DNA of 64,000 bases, from NCBI RefSeq assembly GCF_019649055.1, contig NW_026570295.1:620001-684000 (forward strand), in the 5' to 3' direction. The DNA comes from Paramacrobiotus metropolitanus (taxonomy: Eukaryota > Tardigrada > Eutardigrada > Parachela > Macrobiotidae). Both the position numbers and the translations under genes were made by a program. The notes under the pieces are model-generated. The model was not told the DNA's origin. It saw nothing but the letters and a program-made list of their open reading frames with translations, and made no database searches. How positions within the stretch are numbered: position 1 is the stretch's first letter; each line of letters opens with the position of its first letter. Of the stretch, positions 25,601 through 38,600 are shown piece by piece.

Positions 25601-27513
25601 TAACTACAAACATTTTTTTCTTTTATCCGTAAATTTCAGATCATGTTTCCATATCAGAATTACATATAATCACAAGTCATACGACAACTTCCGGTAATTA
25701 TCCATAAAATACTATTGTTTTTAGCTAAAAAGTCGGAAATCAGAGTATTATTTAGCTAAGCCCAGTTCATTTTTCAACAGAAATTTTTCAATTTTGGAAA
25801 ATGCATTGAACGCTACTCCGGCCGGTTCAGACAACGCCAACGCGGAAATCGCAATGCGGCATAATCCTTCTCAAGGTTAACTCTCGCCAGCCAGAACGCC
25901 GAACACATCACCCGCAGAAATGACACGTAAACTCGAAAGCTTTACAGTCAGATTTCGTGACTACCGACAAGCTCGTCAAAATAAACGTCACTGACGGAGA
26001 GACGACAACGCACAGCTACAGCCAACAGCCCGAAAACACTGTATCGAAAACACGTTAAATTAAACATCCGTCACGCAAGAATAAACAACATTTTCCCTAA
26101 ACTGTCCATAACCACATCGGGACACGCTCGTAATTTGGGCAATAATTTGTGACAAACTCATCTAATGCTGTAATTCACGTCTAAATTCGGGCAAGAAGAA
26201 TTTTTAAACCAGAAGGAACGATAAAGGACGATTCTTTCATTGTTATACAGTTTTTATTTTTATTTCAACCTTGTACAAGCAAATGCCATTTACAATTAAA
26301 TCCCAAATACCGTATACCTAGAATAAATAAAACAGCTGTTATACAGTAATAATAAAGATTCGGGTGTAAAATTAGTTCAATAAATCTTCGTCTGCGGTGC
26401 CTTCCAAATTTTTACGGTTAAAAAAAGAACGAAAAAACCTTAAAATTTATATGTTTAAATAGCAAATGCACAGCCGTGAAATCTCGCGCAAAATATATCT
26501 GTCAACGACCGAATAATCAAAAACAGCATCTGCCGTAATTTACGCGCCGTCAGTGATATGTATTCAGGTACGCTGGTAGAGTTAACAATTACAGTACTGA
26601 TAAATTTAAAAACGCCACTGCGACTACTTTCCGAAAGCAGGAAGTTCAAAACAAAAAACCACAACAAAACTCAGGATTGCTCTCCCGAATAATAATTGTA
26701 AATTTTTAACCGAAAATATGCCAAAAGCTAGAAAAAGCTCCGCAGTTAATTGCAAAAACTTAATTGAGCCTTACTTAATCAGCTGGTCCAGACTTCGCTT
26801 AATTGTTGGACGATTACATCCGAAAACGATAACGGGAATGACTGGGATTTCCTTCCTTAATACTGCTAAACTTGAGTCGCCTCCATCCACACCGATCACT
26901 GTGAGGAAAATCGCCAATTAACAACAAACTTCTTCAAAACTATTCTGGCCAGATTTCTGGGGAAAGATTTCTAATAGCACGATTCCGGTTTTGGGAGGAA
27001 AACCAAAAAGAATTTTAAAAACATTAAAATAACAAAAACAGCAAATTATAATATGGCGCATCCGCCCGCTTCTTGTATAATGATAAGTTGCATCACATTA
27101 GCGATACCGTGAATTGGTCTTATCAACTCTAAATAATTATCCATTTTAATGATTTTCTGGATTTTTGGCTCCCTTCGTTCGCAAACAAAATTCGCAAAGC
27201 TGAAAACTCACCTTCTTGTACCCGCTCAACATACTGCTTGATCTTTTCGCTATCCTGCTCTAAATTATGTACATCGTCGAAGAGCGCTGAAAGGTGCTTG
27301 ATCTTGCGATTCGCGCCTTCCTGCGAGAAGCCAACCACACAAAATCAGCACATATTCTGCAAAAGTGAATTTTCTAAAGTAAATTCCTCAGCCTAAACAT
27401 ACATTCGGATCCAGTTCCTGAATATTTTGATGAAATAACACATATTGATAGAAAAATAAAACCCATAAAATCGTTATGCCAGATGCGATAAAGTATCCCA
27501 ACTTCCTCTTCAT
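19617..27513 (-). CDS. MGAT1: Alpha-1,3-mannosyl-glycoprotein 2-beta-N-acetylglucosaminyltransferase (GlcNAc-TI, GT13)
   Basis: Ten exons on the minus strand: 27513-27403, 27320-27212, 26898-26775, 25178-25070, 24217-24079, 21360-21226, 20865-20775, 20619-20515, 20411-20321 and 19901-19617. They total 1299 bases, 432 aa; the vertebrate enzyme is about 445. All junctions are GT-AG and in phase. It is a type II Golgi protein: short basic N-terminus (MKRKLG), one TM helix (about 6-28), a charged stem, then the catalytic domain. Landmarks are [46 protein letters not shown], the metal-binding EDD (197-199), [32 protein letters not shown] with the catalytic Asp region (276-277), [12 protein letters not shown] and [10 protein letters not shown]. 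The enzyme adds GlcNAc to Man5GlcNAc2 and so opens the way to hybrid and complex N-glycans. Intron 5 is about 2.7 kb and AT-rich. No inactivating change is seen. Confidence 0.96.
21939..22286 (-). other. Unrecognised 115-codon frame inside MGAT1 intron 5
   Basis: This sense-strand open frame lies within the longest MGAT1 intron and is less AT-rich than its surroundings. It includes [17 protein letters not shown] and [18 protein letters not shown] do not recognise a family. It could be an old insertion, a cryptic exon or chance. Confidence 0.2.
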
Positions 27514-29244
27514 GTTGGGGAGAGAAATCAGTCAGGAAAATCATCGCTCATGGTGAAAAACCTCGATAAAATATTGTACATCACATGACTGTATCATCGC
27601 AGCGGTCGTTATCTCAAAGATCTGGTTATCATTTTAACACGTATCTATAAAATCCGCAATTTTTAAAAATGTGTCTAATTTTCTGGGAAAACCAGGTAAG
27701 TAAAAAATCACAAATGACGTTGGCGGGTTACGCAGACCGGGAGAAACACACTGCACAAGTCAAGTCAAAGTGAGCAGAAATCTGACAACGTGTTTGTGCC
27801 GCTGCCGAGCGCAACTGCGCAATACCAGCAGGCGCAACCGGTTATTTTCACTAGTACGCGCAGAATTTAACCAGCCTGTTTTAAACACGTTAGAGCAGCA
27901 GCGCAACCAAGTGATTACCCTGTATGCAACCGCATACGACCGTGCGTACGTACGTTTACAGTAGCATCGTTTTACTATTGATTTTTTTGTCACAAAATGA
28001 AATTTGTTCAATGTTGCTGGAGCGTAATGAGCGATTGTGTGCTAATATGTTTATATCGCTGTGTGGAAGAAGATGATTGGCTGAATATGTCCAATCAACG
28101 GAGAAACGTCCGTCTAAATACTCGCCATGCTCCTGTTGGTAAACGGCTCAGCTGCTTCATCATACCGAGAGAGTGTTGACTGCTGTGTCTGACAAACCTA
28201 GACACATGGACCACGGCGTATCAGCGGCACAACGGAAGCCCGGAAGTAGCCAATTTCATTGTGATTCATTGCCGATCGGTTGATGGGGGGAAAACGGACA
28301 AATGCAAACCGACCGCTTCCGTTGCAAGCATTGCCGCTGCATATCATCATCCCCGTCTGTTAAAGCGATACCGTGATTAGCACATTTAGACACACAACAT
28401 GCGCCGTGCGATCCATTCCAAGCGTCGCGTGCAGAGCAAATGAAATTCGTTTGTTGCCTTTGCGAAAATTTGCGCGATACACTTTCGATTAGATTAAATG
28501 AGTCACCCCAGAAAAAAGTCATTATAAGGTCGAACTAATCGTAAGTTATTAACTGAAGACTTACCAATTTTTTAGTTGGTTGGTAGTGGTACATAATCAG
28601 CTGCATCGATCGAGGATACGCCAGCTTCCGCAATGGAAATCTTTTAAGTTTCAGCACAAGTCGCAAAGACATCGATCACCAGCTATACAATAATTTTCGC
28701 ATACGTACGTATGTACAATACTAGTAAATTTAAAATTTCGCTAAAACGCTCTGCTTGGTACGTCTGGTTTAGTTCAGTTGGCTAACGGAGGCCGCGGACT
28801 CGATCGAGACGAAGCGCCACAGGCAGCAGCTGTTGCTGCAATACAATTTGTCACTACCAATTTGGCGCGTCTGTCGAACTCCAGTGTCCGGAGAGCGGCT
28901 GCCGCTAAATGTACAATTTATTATGCAACGAATTAGAACATTAATTATACATTAATGTGAATGGATTAGGAACTACGTACCAGGCTTCCGCATTACCGTA
29001 CCACCCGCTCCAACCGAATTACACGTGCAGTACATGTGCCATTGATTTGATCATCAGACATTCTAAGGTCGTTTCAGTAATATTTTAATGAATTCTTCAT
29101 GATTGTGCAACTGTTCGTTCGAAATTTTTATTCGCGAACAGAGTTGTATAATGCAGCTTATCTGCATCTCTCTGCCAGCAATATAACGGAAGTGAACGCC
29201 CGTGCCAACGCCCAAAACATTTAACCATGAAAGTGTCAGTCGAA
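27514..29244. other. Intergenic region upstream of MGAT1 and of cuticle gene 2
   Basis: This 1.7-kb region lies between two divergently oriented genes and should hold the promoter of each. MGAT1 has no clear TATA box. The sequence TTTAGTTCAGTTGG near 28767-28780 resembles a tRNA A box but has no partner B box. No coding exon is recognised. Confidence 0.55.
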
Positions 29245-29250
29245 TATAAA
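29245..29250 (+). promoter_or_regulatory. TATA box of second CPAP1-like gene
   Basis: TATAAA at 29245-29250 is followed about 28 bases later by TTCAGCA, an initiator-like start site near 29273. The ATG is at 29362. Confidence 0.7.
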
Positions 29251-29361
29251 GCGAACAAATTTCTTCCAGTTCAGCAGCAGTCTACGTTCACATTTCACTT
29301 CTACGCTCATAAAAGGCAGCGGGCTCTATAACAGTTTAACTTACAAAAAGGCGTCGGCACC

Positions 29362-30159
29362 ATGAAATCGGTTTTTGTAATCCTTACTGTTGTCGCCACC
29401 GCTTCGGCCGCCACTATCAAGGTAAAGGTCAAAGGAATAGGATGCAATAAAAATAACTATTTACCAAGTTGAAGCCAAAGTACTTTAGCGAAGTCTTATT
29501 TAGGCGAGTGCGGTAAAGGCCCAGAATCCGCTTGCCTTCGGAGCTTTGGACAAGCTGCGTGGAAGGAATGCCCTTAGTGTGCCCGATCAGTACAACCTGA
29601 TCGCCACCGCCCGCGCCGGTCAAGACTATCCCAACAATGTCGCCATTCCGCAGACGACCTTCGACTGCGGTAGCACCCACCAGCCTGGATTCTACGCTGA
29701 TCCCTCTCCGGCCTCCCGCTGCCAAGGTAAGAAGACATTAAACAATACTTCCATCAACTCAAAGGTCACGATTTGTGTTCTTGCAGTCTTTCACCGCTGC
29801 GACATCAACGGCAACCAGACTTCGTATTTGTGCCCTAACATGAGTGTACGACAATGTCTTCTCTGATTGGTCGATAGAATGCTGATGGGTGGGTGTGTTT
29901 GCAGGTGTTCAACCAGATCACCCTGGTCTGCAACTGGTGGTTCGACGTGGACTGCAGCAAGGCCGCCTCTTTCTATGACTACTCCAACAGCCGTCTCTAC
30001 CAGGGCTCAAATGTGCCGCTTTTGGATGACTATGTCCGATCCGTGACTGGTGCTGTTGCTGCCGCTCCGGCTCCGGAGGAAGCCGCACCTGCCGAGGCCC
30101 CTGCTGCTGAAGCAGCACCGGAAGCTGCTCCCGCCGAAGGCGAGGCTGCTGCTCAGTAA
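29362..30159 (+). CDS. CPAP1-like chitin-binding cuticle protein (one CBM14 domain), copy 2
   Basis: Four exons: 29362-29421, 29504-29726, 29787-29845 and 29905-30159, giving 198 aa. Introns 2 and 3 sit at the same codons and phases as the two introns of the 2.96-kb gene. Intron 1, just after the signal peptide (MKSVFVILTVVATASA), is extra. The CBM14 domain has six cysteines and shares long identical stretches with copy 1, such as PDQYNLIATARAGQDYPNN and NQITLVCNWWFDVDCSKA. The tail is rich in Ala, Pro and Glu. The second exon starts after TTTAG and adds ASAVKA before the shared QNP. This acceptor is the least certain boundary. The protein is probably secreted to the chitinous cuticle. Confidence 0.88.
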
Positions 30160-30727
30160 ACGCTGTGGAGTAAACAATGCAGCGCTGTACTTGTCTCACA
30201 TCTGGTCTCCGTGACTGCACAGATTTTGTAAAATATTGTGTAATTGCCTGCTACTAGTCAGTTTGGCCATTAATCATGCCTCATGATGATGACCAATGTC
30301 CACCGGGCCACACTGTTGTGTACCCAGTGTATGCAACAGTTCTAAAAGATTCGGAGAGGTGTGATCCACATCCACAGAAATGAAAAGTAAAGGATAAAGA
30401 AGGAAGGAATTTTACTTAGAACGAATATAGAGAAACAATTATTTTTGACTCCTAAGAGTGACCGATATCCTCGGCATTGTAAATTGTAGTAAATCGAATC
30501 GAAGCAAACCGCATCACATGATTGCATTCGAAGAGGACTCCTAGCTGAGTGACTGAATCATGCCCATAGACGTGGGAGCGCAGTACCTTCTTACTTTTGT
30601 GATGATATCTTCTGATAATTTCCAACGTCAGAAGGGGCGACAGTTGACGTACGTACCTAGATTGGCCAACTGTGCGAGGCGCCTGTATGCTGCCGGTGCC
30701 GGTTATAGCCGGATGAGCGCGAGTGTG

Positions 30728-30769
30728 ATGGTGCGTGCCCGCCAGACGGTGGTGCGTGCCCGCCAGACG
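30728..30769 (+). repeat. 21-bp tandem duplication
   Basis: TGGTGCGTGCCCGCCAGACG is present twice head to tail, with one base change at the start of the unit. Confidence 0.85.
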
Positions 30770-31837
30770 CTGCCAGTCGCGTGGATCACTGATTCCCATT
30801 GTTCCTAACTTACCTGGTTCACAGCTGCTTATGCGTGGTCATACGTGCATGTTTATTGATGAGAAGTTGAGAACCGATGAGAAATGTTACAATATGGTGC
30901 ACATACGAATACGGTCATCAAATTATCGGTCAACGAAATGAAGGTCATAGAGTTGTCGTGCTACCCATACGAATGTACTACGTACATTCAGTACGAGGAC
31001 GTTCGTTTGGTCTGTACGATTTCTGGTCTGGTCATGATCACCTTGTACATGATCAAAAATAATAATATTATGACTGTCTGCAATATATCTAACCATAAGA
31101 GAAAGTAAGAACAAGTACGAATGTGTCAAAAACTGGAACTACTTGGCTGAATTTTTTGCGGCAGATTCCAGGCGACAGCCGAATCGTGATCAGCGTTCCT
31201 GTATACATATATGCGGTATACGACGGGATATCCGTCGTACCATAATATACGAAGCTGTAGCTTCCGTTGCGGGTCTAAAACTTCCTGTGTAAACAAAAGA
31301 AAATTGTGGCGATCTCCTGCAGCTCATGCACAAGCCAGTTAGCTTGGACCTTCTGTAGTCTGATCAACGACGTATCAGTCACTGGTAAGCGGTGTGTGAC
31401 GCTAGACTTGCTTCGCTAGGTTGACGGTGTGTGACCACTGACATGTAGGAAAAATGTGTTTAGATTGTAGAATGTCGACCAATAACTCTAGAATATTGTT
31501 GAAAAAAACGGAAAAGTTCGAGAATCAGTGTTTGGCAAAGGAATGTTTAACTGGGCAGAGACAGAATAGAATGTAGCCTTGCATGGGACGTTCAATGAGA
31601 AAGTGGCTGATTAATGCGTTGTGCACAAAGCCAAAGGCCTATTTTTGCCCGGGCTTAACTGCTCAAGATCGTCACGTCTTGTTGCGCAGTCAGAATCATT
31701 GCAGATCGGTTACATGGAAAGTTGTTTTATGCATTTTAGCTATAAATAAGCATTAAAACACTTGCTTGGTATTAGTTTTATGTTTAAGGAGTTTGCCGGA
31801 ATCTGCCGCATTCGACTCCGAGTTGAGCGGATCCATA

Positions 31838-31903
31838 TACATATACATATGTATATATACATATATTAATGTATTTATACATATATATACATATATATAC
31901 AGC
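31838..31903 (+). repeat. TATACA-type microsatellite
   Basis: Repeated TATACATATA units form a run of about 65 bases that ends at the left flank of the 152-bp element. Confidence 0.85.
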
Positions 31904-31906
31904 TTA

Positions 31907-32058
31907 GGACAAAATGGTCGCATACCCAACATCTCCACATTCAGTACGAATGCAGTGCAGTACACTGTACGGCTAAGTCAAAATATCCGGTTCGTACAAG
32001 TGCACTGCACCGCATGCGTACAGAATGCTGGGTATGGGGCTATGCGACCATTTCGTCC
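31907..32058. mobile_element. 152-bp palindromic MITE, copy 2
   Basis: Same length and ends as the copy at 15930-16081, with TA at 31905-31906 and 32059-32060. The two copies differ at only a small number of positions, so they are fairly young. Both are preceded by ACAGCT, so the repeat may extend a few bases beyond the inverted ends, or the insertion context was similar. Confidence 0.85.
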
Positions 32059-32605
32059 TACATTGTATGTATTTATGAGTCCTTTTGCATTCGCTTCGCG
32101 GTAAATTCCCTGCATTGGCAAGTGGCAACTTTTATTTACGCTCAGTTTTGCCGCTTATTACAGACCTTTAGACACTGACTGCCGCCACGGGGCGTCTCTC
32201 CCTAGACTTTACAGTTTACCACGCAAACGGCAAACCACTGAAACCAAGGTTCGAATTTTTCGAATCTGGATCTTTCTTTTCTGGATCTGTTTATGAAGCT
32301 TTACAAATAAAAATTACAATGCTTTTAAGTTTTATCAGTTTAAACTTTTGTACGGTAATTTGAGTAAAAGTCGAAAATGTTTGCATTGCATGCTGACTGA
32401 TGGCAACACTTCCAGATCGTACAAAAACCTCTCTGATCAGCGATCGTCGTTAATTTGTATTTCAGAGACAGGTGTGAACAAGTCACAACACGCTTGGACT
32501 ATCCAGTGCCGTTCTGCCTGTGCCCCATGGTGCATTCCATTCAGTGACAGTCATGATCTTTATTGCTTGCGTTGCGCACGGCGTTCCTTGTTTCTGCGAT
32601 AAAAG
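32059..32605. other. Upstream region of POLQ
   Basis: About 550 bases before the POLQ start codon. No TATA box or other clear element is seen. An in-frame TAA lies two codons before the ATG at 32606, which supports that start. Confidence 0.5.
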
Positions 32606-35600
32606 ATGCGAGCCGCGAAGCCCAGCGTGAAAGCCAAGAGCGCCGACATCATCCAGCAGCCCCAGCATGCCCAGCCGCTGCACCGTATCGGGGGGAATCT
32701 CCGTCCCGTCGGCCGCGGAGTCCCACGCAAGCGCTCCAACCCCTCCCCCCAGCGCCCGCACCATTTCAAACCCGTCATCGACGTCCCACCCGCGCCACAG
32801 CCTCCCAGCGTCCCCTCGACATCCAAGGCTCCGCCGCAGGCTGAAATAGAGCTGCGTTCGCAGGAGACGCTCTTCCCCGAGGATTCCTGCTTCCAGGAGC
32901 TGCCCAGCGGGTTTCTGCGTGGGGAACCGTCCGGTAGTGGTGGGGCGCCCCCGGGTGGGGACACTAAGCCAAGCCAGGATGGGGCGCCGTTGGAGATTGC
33001 CAACTGGGGACTTCCTGAGCAGGTAAACATTTTCTTTAATTTACCATGTTCCTAACCGTATATGTTTAAACTTAAACTGTATGTAATTTGTGGTAAATTT
33101 TAATCCACTGAAGTAAGGGGACGTTTTATTAAAATGCCTGCTTAATATTTTGGAATAAATTTCAATATAATAAATTTCGGAGTGATTAAATAAATTTGGA
33201 AAAATAAATTAATTTTAATGATAAGATGGTTTCGGAATAATAAACTAATATCTAATGAAAAAATTATATAATGATAAAATGAAATTAATGATAATGATAT
33301 CAGCGCTTTAATTTACAGAAACAACAAATACAGCAACATAATTTCAAGCCAACTAATGTTAAACAGTTAATAAAAATAAACCTAGTAAACACATAAAAAT
33401 TTTGACAAAATTCCCAACAATCATTAAACTTCAATGATTGTTGGGAATTTTGTCAGAATTGTTTCTGCGTCCTGTATGCCTGGATTTATTTACTTCATTT
33501 TTGTTTCTGTTTGCTTGTTTATAAAAGTGTATGGTTGTGGTACACGTAATGATAGTACCTGTTATTTATTTTTTATAACAGGAGAATTTTTTTTTTAGTA
33601 TTGATTGACTTTTTGAATAATGTTGTTTTTAAGTTTGTGGAAGTTTTTCAGAGTTTTTTTCTGCGTCTTCTCGGTTTATTCTCACAATTGTCGTTTCTCT
33701 TGATTTTCGTGTAAAGGTAGTCGCGGCCTACCAACGCGCCGGCATCACCACCATGTTCCCCTGGCAAGCGGCCTGCCTGTCCATCGGCGCCGGCCGCGTC
33801 CTCAACGGCGGCAACCTGGTCTTCTCGGCGCCCACCAGCGCCGGCAAGACCCTGGTCGCCGAGATCCTCCTCCTCAAACGCGTCGTGGAGAGCGGGAAGA
33901 AGGGCCTCTTCGTGCTGCCCTTCGTCGCCCTGGCCCAGGAGAAGCTGGCCACCCTCCGGCGCCTGCTGAATGATAGCGATGTACGCGTGGGCGGCTTCAT
34001 CGGGAACACTAGCCCGCCGGGCGGTCTGGCACTGCTGGATGTGGCCATCTGCACCATTGAGCGGGCCAATTCCCTGGTCAACCGGCTGATGAAGGAGGGG
34101 AAGCTACGGCAGATCGGCGTGGTGGTGGTGGATGAGCTGCACATGGTGGGGGATTATTCGCGGGGGTACCTGCTGGAGCTGCTTCTGACCAAGGTCATCT
34201 ATCTGAATCGGCTTAATGCGCAGGAAGAGTCCCGCGGGATTCAGATTATCGGCATGAGCGCCACGCTGCCCAATTTGCCGCTGGTGAAAAAGTGGCTGGA
34301 TGCGGATTTGTATTCAACAGGTGTGTATTGGACGGGTTAGTTGTATTAACCGGAAGCGCTTAAAATTACTGTACTCGTACTTTGCGTACTTGCAGTTCAT
34401 GTAAGATAAGTGTTGAAACTGGGTAAAAGATATAGATACGCTATACTTATACCTGGAGGAAAATGTTAATTCGGATTATTTTTAACTAAATTAGATTAGC
34501 GACCGCGTGGCGGCATTTATTGTCGCATTGGCGGCATGTTCTGTTTTTTTAATGTAATCTAATTATTTAAATCAAATTTAATAAATTTAAATTGGGCAAA
34601 AAATCAGCACAGTAATATAAAATAAGAAAAATAATCATAAAAACTTTTAGTAAATAAACGCAAAATAATAATAAATTAAAATGTGTGGTAGTAAAATTTT
34701 ATGGAAGATTTGTTCGATCGTTCCGATAAGAGGCGTCTGGTGTTTGGTCTGATACAGTCTTAGCAAAGGGATTTTACAGATTTCCGGCCCGTTCCCTTAA
34801 CCGAAACCATTAAAATGGGCGCCGCTCTCTACGACCGTCACTGGCGGAAACTCCGCGACCTGCCCCCGTGCCGCGACACTCCAGACTCGGACCACCTCTG
34901 CACACTGTGCCTGGAGACCATCGGGACGGGGCACTCCGTGCTGATCTTCTGCCCGGCCAAGAACTGGTGCGAGACCATCTCCGCCAACCTGGCCTGTCAG
35001 CTGGTCAAGGCGCTGCCACCCGGCACGCTGCAGACGGACCGGCTGCAGGAGATCCTGGAGCAGTTGCGCCAGACACCCGCCGGACTGGATGCGATGCTGA
35101 AGAAGACCATCCGCGCGGCGGTGGCCTTCCACCATGCTGGGTTGACGGCGGATGAGCGGGAGGTGGTGGAGGCCGGGTTCCGGCGCGGCGTTATTAAGGT
35201 GCTGGTGGCCACCACCACCCTGTCGTCGGGGGTCAATCTGCCGGCACGGCGGGTGATTATCCGGTCGCCTTTGGTTTTTGATGGGGCGGCTAAGCCGATG
35301 GATCCGCTGACGTACTACCAGATGGCTGGTCGGGCGGGACGGAAGGGCGTTGATACGGAGGGTAAGCACACTGATGCACCCATCAAATTAAATTAACCAA
35401 TAAATCAAATTAAATAAATTAAACTAAAAAATTAATCAAATTAAATTAACATTTCTTAAATTAATCATTTTCTGAATTTTCAAAAACCAAAAATAGTTTC
35501 CAATAGCCTGGTAAGATATCTCCATTTGAATGGCTGCAGTAACTAATTTTTATTTATTTTTGCTGGCCAGCTGCATTAGCCGACTCTTACAAATGAACAA

Positions 35601-38600
35601 TTACAAAACAAATAAATAAAGTGTCGTTGGATAATAGAAAAAAAGTGGGCTACTGAAATTGAGCCTACATTAAATTTTGATAGGCATGTTGAATCGGTAT
35701 CTGTGTATCAGCATACAGTATCATAAGTCAGTTATACACTCAATAGTTAAATCTGTTTTTCGAAGGCGGGCAGCGAATTTGTTGTGAGATTGGTAGTGAT
35801 CAGAGGGTTTTGCAGGAAAATATTATAGTTTTATTGAATTGATGGTTTGACAAAATTCATTTGGTTACTAAGGAGAATTTATTTTGGCGAATATTTCCTA
35901 AAACGGTCTTGATAATATCGACATTCTTGTTTTATCATGGGCCATTGTACCGGCTGTCATTTGCGAATGTTGTGTTTGTTGATTGGTTTGCTACTTGCAG
36001 GCGAGAGCATTCTTATTTGCAAAGACTCACCGGAAGAAAAGCGAGCGGTTAATAGCATTTTTTCCGGTGCTTCGCGGCCCTTGAGAAGTTGTTTGTCGAT
36101 TGGCTCGTGCGAAGAGCCCAGTATGTCCGTCCAACGAGCCGTTCTGGAGATCGTGGTTAACCGGGCGGCTCATTCTGTCGAGCATATTCTGACGTATCTC
36201 CAAGGCGCCCTGTTTGCCTGTGAACTGGACAGTGTAAGTGCTGCTGTACGAGTACCTTTAACATATTACAATAATAATAATAGTTCGATTAATACGACTA
36301 ATAATTTAATATTGAAAAAAGTATTTAGTCGCTCTGGCTCGCTCGGTGCTCTGTATGTTTCCGTTAGGTATCAGATATCAGTAATAATTCAATCTTGTTA
36401 AATAATGATAATTTAAGTTAATATTTGAAAAAAAAATTATTTCTCTGACTCGCTCGGTATTATATTTCCGCTGTCAGTAATAATTCGATTATTAAATTAT
36501 TAAGTAAATAATTCAAGTTATTATTTGTACAACAAAATTTTGTTCCTCTGACTCGTTCGATAGATGTTTCCATTAGTTATGCTTTGCTGTTCACGGCAGT
36601 TTTCTGTTCGCTTTGCTAAACAAAATGCTCTGAAGTTTTGTGGTGAATTGAACATGAATATTTAGCTGAATTCATATATACTGTGTAGCAGTTTGCATAT
36701 TTACCAATTTCTCTGGTATATTTAGGAAGAAGAGTGTAAAAAATACGCGGCCGGCGTGATCAAAGCCCTGGAGAAGGCGCATTTCATCCAAACGGCTCCC
36801 GATGGAAGCGGTGTGCAGGCCACCCAGCTAGGCAACGCCATCGTCTGGTCGGGTCTGTCGCCGCACGACGGCAAGGCCGTTTTCGACGAACTGGCCGCCG
36901 CCCGCTGCAACTTCAACCTGCAGAACGAACTGCACATTCTGTACTTGATCACGCCGCTGAATGTGGCCCGCACCATCGGCGACATCAACTTCTACTTGTT
37001 CCTCTACATCTGGGACAAGATGCCGGCGGAGTGGCAGCGGGTGGGTCACTTGGTGGGCGTGGATGAGGTGTCGCTGGCCAAGGGTCTGCGCAACGAACTC
37101 AAGGATATCGCGCGTTTGAACCGCATCAAGCGCTTCTGGTGGTAAGCCAGTTTATAGCTATAGGAAAATTTAAAAGTAGCGTACTGCTTTATTGTTCGAA
37201 ATTCAGCGTAAGAAAATCTCTTGAAAAATATTAAATATGTAAATGAAATTTGTATAACAGTAGAACCAGACAGTTTTAATAATAGTACAGTATAACCATA
37301 CAGTACCGTACGGTACAGTGTTTTACAGTGTAACCAGACAGTTTTAATGGTGGCAAAATAGAATCGCAACAAATGATAATACACCTTTTAATGTACTGTA
37401 TTTTATCGACTGAAGTGAAGCGAAGGCCCTTTGTGTTCGAAAAAAACGGAACTTTTGTCGGTGACGTCGGTCACCCTTATTAATTTTAAATAAAATATCG
37501 AAGAATACGCCAACAATAATAAATACGAAAGGCAGTTTTAAATGTGGAAAATCCATTTTTAAACCAGTCTTAGAACAATCTCAGTAAACAGTTTATTAAA
37601 TTCTGCTTTCACGCTCCGCTTTGGTCTTTTTAGTGCCACCCAACGCGGGTTCATTTTTCTATTAAAATACAGTCTTCTGAAAGTTTGGAGCCGGTATGTG
37701 TCGATTAATCTCGCTGCTTTGTGTCAAGAAAGTCAGTTTTCCGAATGGCATACCGTACTTATGTTATTTCGCGTTACGCCTGTAGTGCTATTCTTTCATG
37801 AGTTACCAAGAAATTAAGAATGCAGGCCATGCAACAAGACTCTTGTATGTGTTTTTTGTTGTAGTGCGCTGATGTTGAACGAGCTGGTACATGAGGCCAG
37901 CTTGTGGGACGTGGCACGGCGGTTCGAAGTGAACAAAGGCGTCCTGCAGTCGCTGCAACATGGAGCGGCTTCCTACTCAGGTAAGCCATCCATAAAATAC
38001 GGGCTAGAAAAGAAAAATTGGTCCTGCAGACGGTAGTTTAGTTACTAACGTTTACTGTAGTAATTCTCATGTAACGATTACTGCCGAATATTGTTTCAAA
38101 GACAGCATAGCGTCAGCTTAAAGCATGCCAAATAAAATCCGTTTTGTTTTATTTACGAAAGTGCCGTTTGTGCTGTTGAACAACTGCCCGTTGTCGACCG
38201 TACAAAGTATAACGCACTGACAGGTCGAGCACTGCGCTGTTGCAGGGATGATCACCGTGTTTTGTGAAGAACTGCGCTGGGCCAACATGACGCTGCTGTT
38301 CGAGCAGTTCCAGAGTCGGCTCATGTTCGGGGTGATGCGCGAGCTGGTGCCGCTGGTCCGCATCCCCTACCTGACCGCTTTACAGGCGCGCAGTCTCTAC
38401 GAAGCCGGCTTTCCCTCGCTGACCAAACTGGCCACGGCGGGCGGCAAGGAAGTGGCGGAAGTCCTGCGGGCCGCTGTGCCCTTCGAAATGTACGATACGC
38501 AATGACGCGTGACACTTAAATCAGAAATTTTTGTCGTTATCGTAAATCGTTTCCGGTTTTTGATATTTTTTGCTGGTTGTTTGATTTCATAACTTCGTAT

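Larger units (their letters stand above)
30160..31906. other. Intergenic region with short repeats
   Basis: This 1.75-kb stretch follows the second cuticle gene. It contains a 21-bp tandem duplication at 30728-30769 and a TA/CA microsatellite at 31838-31903 next to the second transposon-like copy. No reading frame is recognised. Confidence 0.6.

Noticed and set aside
28760-28850. tRNA-like A box (TAGTTCAGTTGG)
   Set aside because: There is no matching B box, anticodon stem or acceptor pairing within the right distance.
30452-30808. Two overlapping frames with His- or Arg-rich repeats
   Set aside because: The apparent protein repeats come from a 21-bp DNA duplication. There is no splice context or family match.
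32560-33055. Overlapping frames on both strands around POLQ exon 1
   Set aside because: They arise from GC-rich sequence. Only the frame from 32606 connects in phase to the helicase exon.
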